Assembly (NCBI RefSeq): GCF_000296815.2 | Contig: NZ_CAIT01000006.1 | Span: 626,777-690,776 of the forward strand | Direction of reading: 5' to 3' | DNA: 64,000 nucleotides | Source of the DNA: Fibrisoma limi BUZ 3 | GTDB lineage: Bacteria; Bacteroidota; Bacteroidia; Cytophagales; Spirosomataceae | Shown here: positions 16,944-26,193 of the stretch, one piece after another | How the letters are laid out: each line of letters opens with the position of its first letter | Numbering within the stretch: the first letter of the stretch is position 1 | Notes under the pieces: generated by a model | Database searches by the model: none | What the model was told of the DNA's origin: nothing | Seen by the model: the letters and a program-made list of their open reading frames with translations, nothing else | Program-made: the position numbers and the translations under genes

Positions 16944-17549
16944 TTAGCGACGGATGTCAATCCGGGTAGAGAATTTCTTCTCGCTCGGACCAACAACGAA
17001 TGTGTAAGAACCTTCGGGCAGCGACGACAGGTCGTAGCGACGGATCGTGCCATTGAGCGTTTCGGTCAGAACCGGTACGTTCTGGGCGTCAAAAATCGCT
17101 ACGTTAGCGTCTTCTACGTTTGTTGCAGGCACTACTACCTGCACTTTGTTCTTGGCGTACGTAGTGATCTGCGGTTGCTCGATCTGCTTGAGTTTACGTT
17201 CGTCGACGTTCACGGCATTCGCCTGGATAGTCAATCCCTGCGACATCCACCAGTTGTTGGTGCTGGCCGTCAGGAAATACTGACCATCAGGCAGGCTGTT
17301 GAGGTTTAACGTCAAATCTTTCGACTTGGCAGATGAAACCAGACCTTGATAAAGCACGTTGCCATCGGCGTCGATTAGGGCAACGTCGATCGGCTGTCCT
17401 GCCTCTGTATGTAAACGAACTTTCTTTTGCTCGGACTTCACTACTTTCACCCCACTCACTCCCGAACCATTGTCGGCAACGGCACCTCCCATGCCAGCCA
17501 AACCCCATACTGTCAGCAGTACGGCCACGGATAAACGGAACTGTTTCAT
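16944..17549 (-). CDS. Secreted beta-rich protein with two repeated domains
   Basis: Exported protein of 201 residues with signal peptide ending near GAVADNG. Two halves of about 75 residues each look like small beta-sandwich domains of the kind found in type IX sorting or DUF3244-like regions: the first includes VALIDADGNVLYQG and LPDGQYFLT, the second VAIFDAQNVPVLTE and LPEGSYTFVVG. The shared pattern L-P-x-G-x-Y-x-F suggests an internal duplication. There is no catalytic domain, and the function is unknown. It is a single gene with its own terminator. Confidence 0.7.
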   Translation of the reverse strand: MKQFRLSVAVLLTVWGLAGMGGAVADNGSGVSGVKVVKSEQKKVRLHTEAGQPIDVALIDADGNVLYQGLVSSAKSKDLTLNLNSLPDGQYFLTASTNNWWMSQGLTIQANAVNVDERKLKQIEQPQITTYAKNKVQVVVPATNVEDANVAIFDAQNVPVLTETLNGTIRRYDLSSLPEGSYTFVVGPSEKKFSTRIDIRR

Positions 17550-17850
17550 TGGCGAAGAATTTTATTTTTCCGTGACAAAGGTGGGGCCGGAAGATGCTTT
17601 AATGCAAGGGGTGAAGCGCTGGTTTACAATTCATTAACAAAGATTCCTGATAATGGAATGGGTTGATATTGGTAAAGTACAACGATTATGGGAAATGTAC
17701 AAAAGGTTCCTTGAAACGAATAGATTTTGTATTTTTCTAATAACCTTAAAAAATAGTGCTGTACGTTTTTAAGGTGATATGATTTTCTGAGCAAAGTACA
17801 AAACGCCCGTTGAGGCCCGATCAGCGATCATTATTTGGCAGCAGGGGCAG
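17550..17850. other. Intergenic, 301 bp, no feature found
   Basis: AT-rich sequence between two minus-strand genes. It must carry the promoter of the secreted protein gene and the end of the TetR gene transcript. I see no gene or convincing hairpin. Confidence 0.5.
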
Positions 17851-18561
17851 TTACTGGATAGGGGCATCGAGCGAGGAAAACAGCAGATGCCGCAGAAACT
17901 CAAGCAATCGGTCCTCACCAGTAGGCAATCCTTCGGGTTGCCCGCCAAAGTCAGTGAGGGAAGGCAGATACTGCATAAAATAAGCCTGGTAGTGAGCCGT
18001 TTCAATTATTGAACTTGCTCGTGAACGGGCGTAGGGATAATCAGGCCGGTATTCCAGAATGATACTAGCCAGTCGGCCGCACAAGTCCTTATACGGCTTA
18101 AACAACTGCTGACGGTTGTCCTCGGTGACGTGGTGAGTCAGGTACGCTTTACTGGCTTCGCGAATAACAATGATGTGCAGGGCAGATACATCAATATTGT
18201 CGGCGCCCAGCGAAAAAGTCGGTGGTGATAAATTCTTCAGCAACAATATTTTCAGAATACGGTCCAGCTTTTCACGAGGGTCGGTTAAGTTGTTTGTATG
18301 AAATATAACCTGATACTCAAGCCATTGCCAATACCATGCGATCAGGTAGACCAGCAGACGGTGTTTATTTTCAAAATATCGGTAAATACTGGCTTCCTTT
18401 GTACTGATCCGGTCGGCAAGCTTGCGGAATGTCATTTCTTCGAAACCAATATCAGCAATCAACATGATGCTCTGACGAACAATCCGACGCCCCAGCTCGG
18501 AGCTTTCCGGATCGCGCAGAAACAGTTTGTCGTTCATCCGAACCTGTACTGTGTATTCCAT
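17851..18561 (-). CDS. TetR/AcrR family transcriptional regulator
   Basis: A 236-residue repressor-type protein. The N-terminal helix-turn-helix spans about 27-75: IVRQSIMLIADIGFEEMTFRKLADRISTKEASIYRYFENK is interrupted only by the usual turn and matches the TetR pattern. The remainder is an all-helical ligand domain. It is divergent from the ABC/HlyD/TolC operon, and the shared region holds two perfect palindromes, so it very likely controls that operon and perhaps itself. A start at 18537 is also possible. The inducer is unknown. Confidence 0.87.
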   Translation of the reverse strand: MEYTVQVRMNDKLFLRDPESSELGRRIVRQSIMLIADIGFEEMTFRKLADRISTKEASIYRYFENKHRLLVYLIAWYWQWLEYQVIFHTNNLTDPREKLDRILKILLLKNLSPPTFSLGADNIDVSALHIIVIREASKAYLTHHVTEDNRQQLFKPYKDLCGRLASIILEYRPDYPYARSRASSIIETAHYQAYFMQYLPSLTDFGGQPEGLPTGEDRLLEFLRHLLFSSLDAPIQ

Positions 18562-18609
18562 CTATACTACGTATTTGCCACTGGCGGAAAATTTTACAAC
18601 AAAGAAACA

Positions 18610-18629
18610 AACTTTTATCGGTAAAAGTT
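18610..18629. promoter_or_regulatory. Palindrome 1, candidate TetR operator
   Basis: AACTTTTATCGGTAAAAGTT has 8-bp arms with perfect symmetry around TCGG. It lies between the TetR start and the export operon and ends on the first base of the TATGTTTG box. Confidence 0.5.
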
Positions 18630-18636
18630 ATGTTTG
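18629..18636 (+). promoter_or_regulatory. Putative -7 box of the export operon
   Basis: TATGTTTG fits TAnnTTTG exactly, 44 nt before the ATG at 18680. No clear TTTG is found about 20 nt upstream, where palindrome 1 lies. Confidence 0.4.
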
Positions 18637-18642
18637 TATCAT

Positions 18643-18659
18643 TGATAGTAATACTATCA
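18643..18659. promoter_or_regulatory. Palindrome 2, candidate TetR operator
   Basis: TGATAGTAATACTATCA has perfect 7-bp arms around AAT. It starts 7 nt after the -7 box, over the expected transcription start, a classical repressor position. Confidence 0.55.
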
Positions 18660-18679
18660 CTAACAAAGGTAATACAATT

Positions 18680-19684
18680 ATGGCTTTAGATACATACCCA
18701 CAACCACCTCCTTCGTCATTGCAGCGGTTGATTCGACTGCTTGGGACGGAAAAGAAAGATATCTGGTACATCTACTTGTACGCATTGATTACCGGTTTGA
18801 TTAGCCTGTCGTTGCCGTTGGGTATTCAGGCAGTATTTAACCTGGTCTCCGGCGGACTGGTTTTCAGTTCGGTGTACGTGCTAATCGGTCTGGTCATAGC
18901 GGGGGTGCTGGCCACGGGGCTGCTGATGGTCGGGCAGATGACCTTAGTCGAGATTCTGCAGCAGCGCATTTTTGCCAAAGCTGCATTTGAATTTACCTAT
19001 CGGCTCCCAAGAATTGAACCTAAAGCCCTGGCCGCCTACTATCCACCTGAACTGATGAACCGTTTTTTCGATGTGCTGACGCTCCAGAAGGGAATGCCGA
19101 AATTGCTCATCGACCTGACAGCCGCGGCTGTGCAGATTATCTTCGGGATCATTTTGCTATCGTTTTACCACCCTATTTTCCTGGGGTTTGGTCTATTCAC
19201 GCTGCTGGCAATTATTGGTATCAGTTGGATTTACGGGCCATCCGGGCTTCGGACGAGTCTAAACGAATCGAAGTACAAATACAAGGTGGTTGCCTGGCTG
19301 GAAGATCTGGCCCGGGATCTGCCGACGTATCGCCACCGCGATGATGTGCTCGAACCTATCGACCGGATGGACGAACTGGTAGCCAGTTACGTCAGTTACC
19401 GGAATGATCATTTCCGGGTGCTGAAGCGTTTTTTTTACAGTGCCGTTGCATTTAAAACACTGGTTACGGGCGGTCTGTTAATACTCGGTACCGCGCTGGT
19501 GGTAGGTCGCGAAATGACCTTGGGGCAGTTCGTGGCGGCTGAGCTGGTTATCGTGTTGATAACCGGATCGGTCGAAAAACTGATTTCAGGCATCGATACG
19601 GTGTTCGATATGTTGACCGCCGTTGAAAAAATTGCAAATGTTACGGATCTACCCTTAGAAACCGACACACCAACTCATGCTTAA
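18680..19684 (+). CDS. ABC transporter membrane domain lacking the ATPase domain
   Basis: A 334-residue inner-membrane protein that matches the membrane domain of type I ABC exporters (HlyB/PrtD-like): about six hydrophobic segments, among them YIYLYALITGLISLSLPLGI, then VYVLIGLVIAGVLATG, and paired ones at about 155-200 and 270-310. It stops at NVTDLPLETDTPTHA, just where the nucleotide-binding domain would begin. No Walker A, signature or Walker B motif is present here or in any nearby gene. The stop overlaps the HlyD start by 8 nt, so this is not an obvious frameshift. An ATPase must be supplied from elsewhere, or the protein works in another way. Confidence 0.85.
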   Translation: MALDTYPQPPPSSLQRLIRLLGTEKKDIWYIYLYALITGLISLSLPLGIQAVFNLVSGGLVFSSVYVLIGLVIAGVLATGLLMVGQMTLVEILQQRIFAKAAFEFTYRLPRIEPKALAAYYPPELMNRFFDVLTLQKGMPKLLIDLTAAAVQIIFGIILLSFYHPIFLGFGLFTLLAIIGISWIYGPSGLRTSLNESKYKYKVVAWLEDLARDLPTYRHRDDVLEPIDRMDELVASYVSYRNDHFRVLKRFFYSAVAFKTLVTGGLLILGTALVVGREMTLGQFVAAELVIVLITGSVEKLISGIDTVFDMLTAVEKIANVTDLPLETDTPTHA

Positions 19685-21029
19685 CATATCAAATCAGCGG
19701 GTAGACGAACAGCTATTCAATCACTATCCGCTTAAAACGCTCCGCACCTTACCCCAGCCTAACAGTGGTCGGCGGCTGGGACGCTGGATGCTGGGGCTGT
19801 TGCTAATCAGCCTTTGTGTCATGTTTCTGCCCTGGCAGCAGAACATCAACGGCGAAGGTGCCGTTACGGCTCTGACGCCACAGGACCGCCCCCAAACCGT
19901 TCAGAATGCAATTGCCGGCCGGATCGAACGCTGGGCTATTCAGGAAGGACAGTTTGTGCACAAGGGCGATACACTGCTGGTCATATCCGAGATCAAGGAT
20001 GAATATTTTGACCCGAATCTGCCCCAGCGGCTTGACGAACAGCTCGATGCCAAAGAAGGCAGCGTGAGTGCGACCGATGCCAAAATTACGGCTCTCGACG
20101 GTCAGATTGCCGCTCTGCAAACGGGACTTCAGGTGAAGCTTGCCTCGGCCCGCAACAAGGTTCGGCAAAGCCAGTTTAAAGTAATCAGTGACAGTACGGA
20201 TCTGATTGCCATTCGAAAAAATTACCAGATTGCACTGGATCGGCTTGATCGTTACGAAAAGGGATACCGGAACGGATTGTTCTCGCTTACGGACCTTGAG
20301 TCGCGTCGGCTAAAAGTACAGGAGGACAACGCTAAAGTGATTGCCCAGGAAAACAAGTTGAACGTATCGCGGCAGGAACTGGTCAACGCTCGGCTTGACC
20401 TGAGTAATATACAGGCCGACTACCAGGAAAAGCTGGCTAAGGCTCTGTCGGATCGGAGCTCGGCGGTATCGTACCGGGCCGAAGCTACGGGCGAAGTGTC
20501 CAAACTCCGGAATAAAATCAGCAGCGTGGATGTTCGCCGGGGCCTTTACGTTGTGCGGGCTCCGCAGGATGGCTACGTGGTGCGCTCGTTCAAGGCCGGT
20601 ATCGGCGAGACTATCAAAGAGGGCGAATCCATTGCCACGCTGCAACCTGCTAATCCCGCCATAGCGGTTGAACTGTACGTGCGGGCCATGGACGTACCGC
20701 TGATTCAGCGCGGTCGGCACGTGCGATTGCAGTTTGACGGATGGCCCGCGATTCAATTTTCGGGCTGGCCGACGGTGGCTGTGGGTACATTTGGGGGCGA
20801 AGTAGCGGTTATCGACGCCGTTAGCAGTGTGAATGGGAAATACAGGCTATTGGTCAAGCCTAAACTACAGAAAGGTGATCAGCCATGGCCGCAACAATTG
20901 CGGGTTGGTTCCGGCGTGTACGGCTGGGTAATGCTCGACGATGTGCCGGTATGGTACGAACTGTGGCGGCAGTTAAACGGCTTCCCGCCAAGTTTACAGG
21001 AGGAGCCAAAAGAGGAAACGAAAAAATGA
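19677..21029 (+). CDS. HlyD-type membrane fusion protein
   Basis: Periplasmic adaptor of 450 residues that links the inner-membrane exporter to the TolC channel. One N-terminal membrane helix (about 28-48, MLGLLLISLCVMFLPW) is followed by a biotinyl-lipoyl-like half (GRIERWAIQEGQFVHKGD), a long coiled-coil hairpin (about 115-275) and the second lipoyl half (VRAPQDGYVVRSFKAGIGE), then beta-barrel segments. It overlaps the ABC gene by 8 nt and the TolC gene by 4 nt (ATGA). Confidence 0.9.
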   Translation: MLNISNQRVDEQLFNHYPLKTLRTLPQPNSGRRLGRWMLGLLLISLCVMFLPWQQNINGEGAVTALTPQDRPQTVQNAIAGRIERWAIQEGQFVHKGDTLLVISEIKDEYFDPNLPQRLDEQLDAKEGSVSATDAKITALDGQIAALQTGLQVKLASARNKVRQSQFKVISDSTDLIAIRKNYQIALDRLDRYEKGYRNGLFSLTDLESRRLKVQEDNAKVIAQENKLNVSRQELVNARLDLSNIQADYQEKLAKALSDRSSAVSYRAEATGEVSKLRNKISSVDVRRGLYVVRAPQDGYVVRSFKAGIGETIKEGESIATLQPANPAIAVELYVRAMDVPLIQRGRHVRLQFDGWPAIQFSGWPTVAVGTFGGEVAVIDAVSSVNGKYRLLVKPKLQKGDQPWPQQLRVGSGVYGWVMLDDVPVWYELWRQLNGFPPSLQEEPKEETKK

Positions 21030-22516
21030 GAATACTGATCGGAATATGCCTGATCGTTCTGGGGTGTTTGCCCTGGCGGGTATCCGCTCAACTGGCTGCA
21101 AGACCCGCGTCAGGCACAACGGTAGTAGCCCCTGAGCCAAACCCGGCGGCTGTTTTTACGGCGGGCGACTTTTTTCAGGCGGTCCTGCAACACCACCCGA
21201 TTGTCAGGCAGGCGGCTTTGCTGAGCCGGGAAGCGCAACAGGAAGTGATGCAGGCGCGGGGGGCCTTTGACCCGAAGCTGTTCTCGGTTTATGACCGGAA
21301 GGAATTTGGCCGCAGTCTTTACTACGACAAGTGGCAGTCAGGGCTGTCGGTGCCGGTTTTGCCGGGCGGTATTGACGTAAAGATGACCTATGACCGGAAT
21401 ATGGGGGAGTACCTCAACCCTGAAAATCGGGTGCCATCTTCCGGACTGGCGGCCGTGGGCGTTAGCGTGCCCATCGGGCAGGGGCTTTTGATCGATGCCC
21501 GGCGTACGGCGTTGCGTACGGCGCAACTGGCCGTCAACCTGGCCGACGCCGACCGGCTGAAACTGATCAACAAAACCCTGTTTGATGCCGCTAAATCCTA
21601 CTGGGATTGGTACCTGGCTTACCAGCAATACCGATTTGTTGAGGACGGGTACCAACTGGCTGATATGCGTTTTCAGGCGATCCGACAGCGGGCTTTGCTG
21701 GGCGATGCGGCCATTATTGACACAACCGAAGCGCTTATCACAGCGCAGGACCGACTCGTGCAACTTCGGCAGGCCGAGGTGGAACTGCAAAATACACGCC
21801 TGCGCCTGACTGCTTACCTCTGGAACAGCGATGAAGCAGGGGGGAATCCGCAACCAGTCGATATGCCCGCTACGGTGGTGCCCCAAAGTCCACCGGCTCA
21901 ACTGGACGACGAACAACTGCTGCAACAATTGCTCAACCGGGCCGCTGAACAGCACCCGGAACTGCTGAAACTAACGGCAAAAGGGCAACAACTGGCAATT
22001 GAAGAGCGGTTTCGACGGTCGCTGCTACAGCCACAGATCGCCCTGAGCGCCAGCTTGCTGAGCCGAACGCCCGAAGCGGGAACTGGTTACGACTGGGCAA
22101 GCTATTATGCGTTTCGGGCTGATAATCATAAAATTGGCATCGACCTGACCTTTCCGTTGTTTCTGCGTAAGGAACGGGGTAAACTCCGGCAGGTGCAGAT
22201 CAAGTCGCAGCAAAACGAATTGGAGCGGCAACAAACGGGGCGAAATATTGCTAACGACGTGCAGACTGCCTGGAATGAGTTGAAAGCACTCGAACGGCAG
22301 ATTGCCGTTCAGGAGAAGACCGTTGCCAATCAGCGTACGCTGCTTCAGGCCGAGCAGCAGAAGTTTGACATCGGCGAAAGCTCGCTGTTCCTGGTCAACA
22401 GCCGGGAAACGAAGCTGATCGACCTTCAGATCAAACTGGAAGAACTGCGTACCAAACACCAGAAGGCCATTGCCGGGCTCTGGTATGCAGCCGGAACCCA
22501 TGCCGGTGCTAATTAG
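21026..22516 (+). CDS. TolC family outer membrane channel
   Basis: Outer membrane efflux protein of 496 residues with signal peptide ending near RVSAQ. It shows the two-fold TolC repeat of long helices (AREAQQEVMQ-like and RNIANDVQTAWNELKALERQ) with amphipathic strands between. The ATG at 21026 overlaps the HlyD stop; an in-frame extension to 20885 lies inside the HlyD gene and is not real. It completes a tripartite export system with the two upstream genes. The 3' end overlaps the convergent VOC gene by 8 nt. Confidence 0.9.
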   Translation: MRILIGICLIVLGCLPWRVSAQLAARPASGTTVVAPEPNPAAVFTAGDFFQAVLQHHPIVRQAALLSREAQQEVMQARGAFDPKLFSVYDRKEFGRSLYYDKWQSGLSVPVLPGGIDVKMTYDRNMGEYLNPENRVPSSGLAAVGVSVPIGQGLLIDARRTALRTAQLAVNLADADRLKLINKTLFDAAKSYWDWYLAYQQYRFVEDGYQLADMRFQAIRQRALLGDAAIIDTTEALITAQDRLVQLRQAEVELQNTRLRLTAYLWNSDEAGGNPQPVDMPATVVPQSPPAQLDDEQLLQQLLNRAAEQHPELLKLTAKGQQLAIEERFRRSLLQPQIALSASLLSRTPEAGTGYDWASYYAFRADNHKIGIDLTFPLFLRKERGKLRQVQIKSQQNELERQQTGRNIANDVQTAWNELKALERQIAVQEKTVANQRTLLQAEQQKFDIGESSLFLVNSRETKLIDLQIKLEELRTKHQKAIAGLWYAAGTHAGAN

Positions 22517-23015
22517 CACCGGCATCTGCTGATTCCGTGAGTAATTTAGGGAGGTCGAGCGGGCGGGTGTACATAGCAACCGAACCATCAGGCTGACGGG
22601 GCCATAGTTCCGTTGGCCGGTCCCAGTATAACTCAACGCCATTGTGATCAGGATCGTTGAGGTAGATAGCTTCCGAAACGCCGTGGTCGGCGGCACCGGT
22701 AATGGGGTAATCAGCTTCAACGAGTCGACGATAGGCAACTGATAAATCCCGGCGGTTTGGGTACAGAATGGCCGTGTGAAACAGACCGGCGCTGCGGACC
22801 GGTGCCGGGGGCGCACCTTTGCTGTACCAGGTATTCAGCCCGATGTGGTGATGGTAACCACCAGCCGAAATAAAGGCGGCATCGGCACCCATCCGCTGCA
22901 TGATGGAAAAGCCGAGCAGGTCGCAATAAAAGTGGAGCGCCCGGTCGAGGTTGGCAACTTTCAAATGTATGTGGCCAATTCGGGTAGTAGGCGGTAGTGT
23001 GTACGGTGAAGACAT
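22509..23015 (-). CDS. VOC family protein (glyoxalase/extradiol dioxygenase fold)
   Basis: A 168-residue protein with one VOC module pair. IGHIHLKVANLDRALHFYCDLLGF is interrupted only by normal loops and carries a His ligand (His15 or His17); AGLFHTAI gives the second His and NGVELYWDRP the Glu. FYCDLLGF and DPDHNGVELY resemble the CatE-like catechol 2,3-dioxygenase group, which needs a divalent metal. The reaction is not known. Its stop overlaps that of tolC on the other strand. Confidence 0.83.
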   Translation of the reverse strand: MSSPYTLPPTTRIGHIHLKVANLDRALHFYCDLLGFSIMQRMGADAAFISAGGYHHHIGLNTWYSKGAPPAPVRSAGLFHTAILYPNRRDLSVAYRRLVEADYPITGAADHGVSEAIYLNDPDHNGVELYWDRPTELWPRQPDGSVAMYTRPLDLPKLLTESADAGAN

Positions 23016-23157
23016 AGGCGTAGCTTTGGCTATACAAATAGAAATACCGGCGAACTAGTTCACCGGTATTTGCCTTTATACAGGCAATGTAGTCAGTTGA
23101 ATGATACTTTCTCGTTCGCTCATTCACCCACTGATTTCTCCCCAAAACGATTGCGCG

Positions 23158-23724
23158 ATGTCTGCTCCAGTTCCTATTGAAATTGAAAGCGCGGTGACAA
23201 CAATCATTCTGCAGCGCCCGTATAAAGATCAGGTACCGGCCTATGAGGAGTGGCTGAGGGAAATTGTGCCCTTAGCGCAACAGTATGAAGGACACCGAGG
23301 TGTGAACATCATCCGGCCGCACGGCCAGACTGAAGAATACACCATTGTACTTCATTTTTCGTCGGAGGCTACTTTACGAGCTTGGCTTGAATCCGACACG
23401 CGCCGACAACTGGTAGAGAAAGTTCGCCCTTTGCTGAATACTGAAGAGAAAATAGACATCAAGACCGGGCTGGAATTTTGGTTTACACCCCCGGCTGCCA
23501 GGAAAGCGGCACCACCGGTCAAGCAGTTCTTAATCACCGTATCGGCTATTTATCCATTATCAATGCTGGTGCCGTGGCTGCTTACGCCCCTGTTTGCCGC
23601 CGTGTCCTTCCTGACAATGCCGGTGATTAAAGCTTTGCTGACCAGTCTGATCATCGTTGGCCTTATGACGTTTGTGATCATGCCACGCTACGTAAAACTG
23701 GTGGCTGGGTGGCTCTTCCGGTAA
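23158..23724 (+). CDS. ABM-domain protein with C-terminal membrane segments
   Basis: A 188-residue protein. Residues about 8-105 resemble an antibiotic biosynthesis monooxygenase (ABM) dimeric alpha-beta barrel: TTIILQRPYKDQVPAYEEW, then GHRGVNIIRP and YTIVLHFSSEATLRAWLES. Two hydrophobic helices follow (about 120-145 and 155-175), so it is membrane-bound. This combination is found in uncharacterised bacterial proteins. An in-frame start at 23101 would add 19 residues with no clear benefit. It is a single gene; the function is unknown. Confidence 0.75.
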   Translation: MSAPVPIEIESAVTTIILQRPYKDQVPAYEEWLREIVPLAQQYEGHRGVNIIRPHGQTEEYTIVLHFSSEATLRAWLESDTRRQLVEKVRPLLNTEEKIDIKTGLEFWFTPPAARKAAPPVKQFLITVSAIYPLSMLVPWLLTPLFAAVSFLTMPVIKALLTSLIIVGLMTFVIMPRYVKLVAGWLFR

Positions 23725-23786
23725 CGAATACTGGCGGCAACAAGCATGGAGTTAAAGTTCCATAGCCAAAAGAATGGGGTTGAATG

Positions 23787-24422
23787 TTACTTTACCGACC
23801 CGATCACCATCAGAAGTTCGCTGATCATCATAGCCGTAGCGCCCCAAACGCGGTAATTCTCAATCTGATAGAATGGCGCATCGACCGTCATGCCCCGCAC
23901 TTCGACCTGGCTGTCGCCCACGATCGTTTCATCGAGCAACGTATCCAGATCCACTTCTACCACCGCTTCTACTTCGCGGGGATCAGGGTAGAAATCGGGT
24001 CGGTAAGGCAACGTGCCGATAACCGGTAACACATAAAAATTGCTCGGCGGAATAAACAACTCGGTGAGGTGTCCGAGAACAGTAACATCGGATACCCGAA
24101 TGCCAATTTCTTCCTGCGCTTCCCGCAGGGCAGTACGCGTCAGGTTTTCGTCAAATCGTTCCATGCGGCCACCCGGAAAAGCCATCTGACCGGCATGGAC
24201 CCCATCGTACTGAGGTCGTAGAATCAGCGGCAGGTAAATGCTGCCCCGGTAGGGATAGAAACAGATCAGCACCGCGCTCCGTCGGGTTCGTTCATTGGGT
24301 TTGATACCTAGTCGATACCGGGATGCTGCGGCCATTTTGCTATGAGCCACCTCGCCCGGCAGCGGCTCCTGCAACCGCTGACGAAGAGTATCGGTAAAGG
24401 TATGAAACGACGTTTGGAGCAT
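23787..24422 (-). CDS. CoA pyrophosphatase-like Nudix hydrolase
   Basis: A 211-residue Nudix protein. The box GGRMERFDEN followed by ALREAQEEIGI fits GX5EX7REUXEEXGU. The preceding RSAVLICFYPYRGSIYLPLILRP with LILRPQYDGVHAGQMAFPGG resembles the NudL/YeaB group, which splits coenzyme A into phosphopantetheine and 3',5'-ADP. The LLxxRxxxVxxHxGQMAFPGG pattern is the main support. The gene lies downstream of the FAD-dependent oxidoreductase gene with a gap of 76 nt. Confidence 0.85.
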   Translation of the reverse strand: MLQTSFHTFTDTLRQRLQEPLPGEVAHSKMAAASRYRLGIKPNERTRRSAVLICFYPYRGSIYLPLILRPQYDGVHAGQMAFPGGRMERFDENLTRTALREAQEEIGIRVSDVTVLGHLTELFIPPSNFYVLPVIGTLPYRPDFYPDPREVEAVVEVDLDTLLDETIVGDSQVEVRGMTVDAPFYQIENYRVWGATAMMISELLMVIGSVK

Positions 24423-24498
24423 AACGGTAAACGGTTCCCAATGTACGGTTTTCTGTTTTCGATCGTATGCCGACCACTAAAAACTGTAGGCAGAAATC

Positions 24499-26082
24499 TT
24501 ACTTATACAGCTTAACCAATTCTTCGGCGCAACGTTCACCGTCCATCGCTGCGGATACAATACCGCCCGCGTAGCCGGCTCCTTCGCCACAGGGGAACAG
24601 TCGACTGACCTCCACATGCTCACACGTATCACGGTGCCGCGGAATACGTACCGGCGACGATGTGCGGCTTTCAACGCCGATCACCTGACCATCGTTGCTG
24701 AGATACCCCCGCATTTTGCGGCCAAAATCGCGCAATCCCTGCTTCAGCGGTTGGGCGATATGATCCGGTAATACGTCGCTCATGTCGACCGATGCTAATC
24801 CAGGCTGATAGGAGGTGGGGAGTAACTCCGTCGAAACCCGGCCACTCACAAAATCGGCTACCCGCTGGGCGGGGGCAGTCTGCGCCGGGCGTTTACCGTT
24901 ATCGCTTCCCAGGCGGCAGGCCCAGCGCTCGAGTTCCTGCTGTAGGGCCAGACCAGCCAGCGGTCCTTCGTCGAGGTAGGGTTTCAGATCGTCGTCGGTT
25001 ATAGCTACCACCAGTCCGGAGTTCGCAAACCTGGAGTCACGACGGGAAGGCGACATGCCGTTTACGACCAGTTCACCGGGTGCCGTTGCGGCCGGAACGA
25101 TAAAGCCGCCCGGACACATACAGAACGAAAACACACCCCGATCGACACCGTTGAAACGAGTTTGGGTTACCAGACTGTATGAGGCTGCCGGGAGGTAATC
25201 GCCCCGCTCGGATCGGTGATACTGCAACTGGTCGATCAGTGCCTGCTGGTGCTCAATACGGACACCCATCGCAAATGGCTTGGCTTCAATACGTACACCT
25301 TTGTTGTGTAGCAGGTAAAAAATATCCCGCGCCGAGTGCCCTGTGGCAAGGATTACCCCAAGACCGGGCCACTCGCGTCCATCGGACGTAACGACGCCCT
25401 GAACCTGATCCCCGGCCATTAGTAGATCCGTGACACGCGTATCGAAGTGTATTTCCCCATCCGCATCCAGAATGCTTTGCCGGAGGTCGGCTACTACGTT
25501 CGGGAGTTTATTGGTTCCAATGTGCGGATGAGCATCGACCAGAATCTGTTCCGTTGCGCCGTGGGCTACCAGAATTTCGAGAATACGCCGGACATCGCCC
25601 CGCTTGGTTGACCGAGTATAAAGCTTACCATCGGAGTACGTACCGGCTCCTCCTTCGCCAAAACAATAGTTGGATTCCGGATTAACGATGTGATCCTTGT
25701 TGATCGCGGCCAGGTCGCGTCGGCGGGTACGTACATCGCTGCCCCGTTCCAGAACAATAGGCTTTACGCCCAGTTCAATTAACCGTAGGGCCGCGAATAA
25801 ACCGGCCGGTCCAGCCCCGACCACAATAGCCTGGCGGGCCTGACTGACATTCGGATACTGCTTCTGAAAGCTGAGAAGCGGGGGGGGAGTCGTACCGACA
25901 AATACGTCGGCGTCGATGTGAACACGAACCTGACGGCCGCGGGCATCGATAGACTGGCGACGTTTTCGTACAACCGCCGGACTATCGGCGGGGAGCCGGA
26001 GATGACGTAAGGCTTCCGTTCGGAACGCTACGTCGTCATTAGCCTGCTCGGGCAGGAGGCTCAGGGAAATCTGTTGAATCAT
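24499..26082 (-). CDS. FAD-dependent oxidoreductase of the COG2509 type
   Basis: Flavoprotein of 527 residues. An N-terminal domain of about 80 residues precedes the FAD-binding Rossmann motif VVGAGPAGLFAAL (GAGPAG 89-94) and the Glu end VLERG. SNYCFGEGGAGTYSDGKLYT is a landmark of the uncharacterised FAD-dependent dehydrogenase group COG2509, and the C-terminus has the second FAD motif FPCGEGAGYAGGIVSA. The natural substrate is not established for the group. It is probably cotranscribed with the Nudix gene downstream. Confidence 0.85.
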   Translation of the reverse strand: MIQQISLSLLPEQANDDVAFRTEALRHLRLPADSPAVVRKRRQSIDARGRQVRVHIDADVFVGTTPPPLLSFQKQYPNVSQARQAIVVGAGPAGLFAALRLIELGVKPIVLERGSDVRTRRRDLAAINKDHIVNPESNYCFGEGGAGTYSDGKLYTRSTKRGDVRRILEILVAHGATEQILVDAHPHIGTNKLPNVVADLRQSILDADGEIHFDTRVTDLLMAGDQVQGVVTSDGREWPGLGVILATGHSARDIFYLLHNKGVRIEAKPFAMGVRIEHQQALIDQLQYHRSERGDYLPAASYSLVTQTRFNGVDRGVFSFCMCPGGFIVPAATAPGELVVNGMSPSRRDSRFANSGLVVAITDDDLKPYLDEGPLAGLALQQELERWACRLGSDNGKRPAQTAPAQRVADFVSGRVSTELLPTSYQPGLASVDMSDVLPDHIAQPLKQGLRDFGRKMRGYLSNDGQVIGVESRTSSPVRIPRHRDTCEHVEVSRLFPCGEGAGYAGGIVSAAMDGERCAEELVKLYK

Positions 26083-26193
26083 TGGGTTAAGACGGGTATT
26101 TATCCCGTAGTAAGCAATTACATTTAGCCGCGGGGCTACCGTAATGTCAACAAGCGGTCGGCGTGGAGAGTTCAGGCGTCAACTGTCGTCGAA

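Noticed and set aside
20885-21025. Extension of the TolC frame upstream of 21026
   Set aside because: It lies inside the HlyD gene and would displace the signal peptide from the N-terminus.
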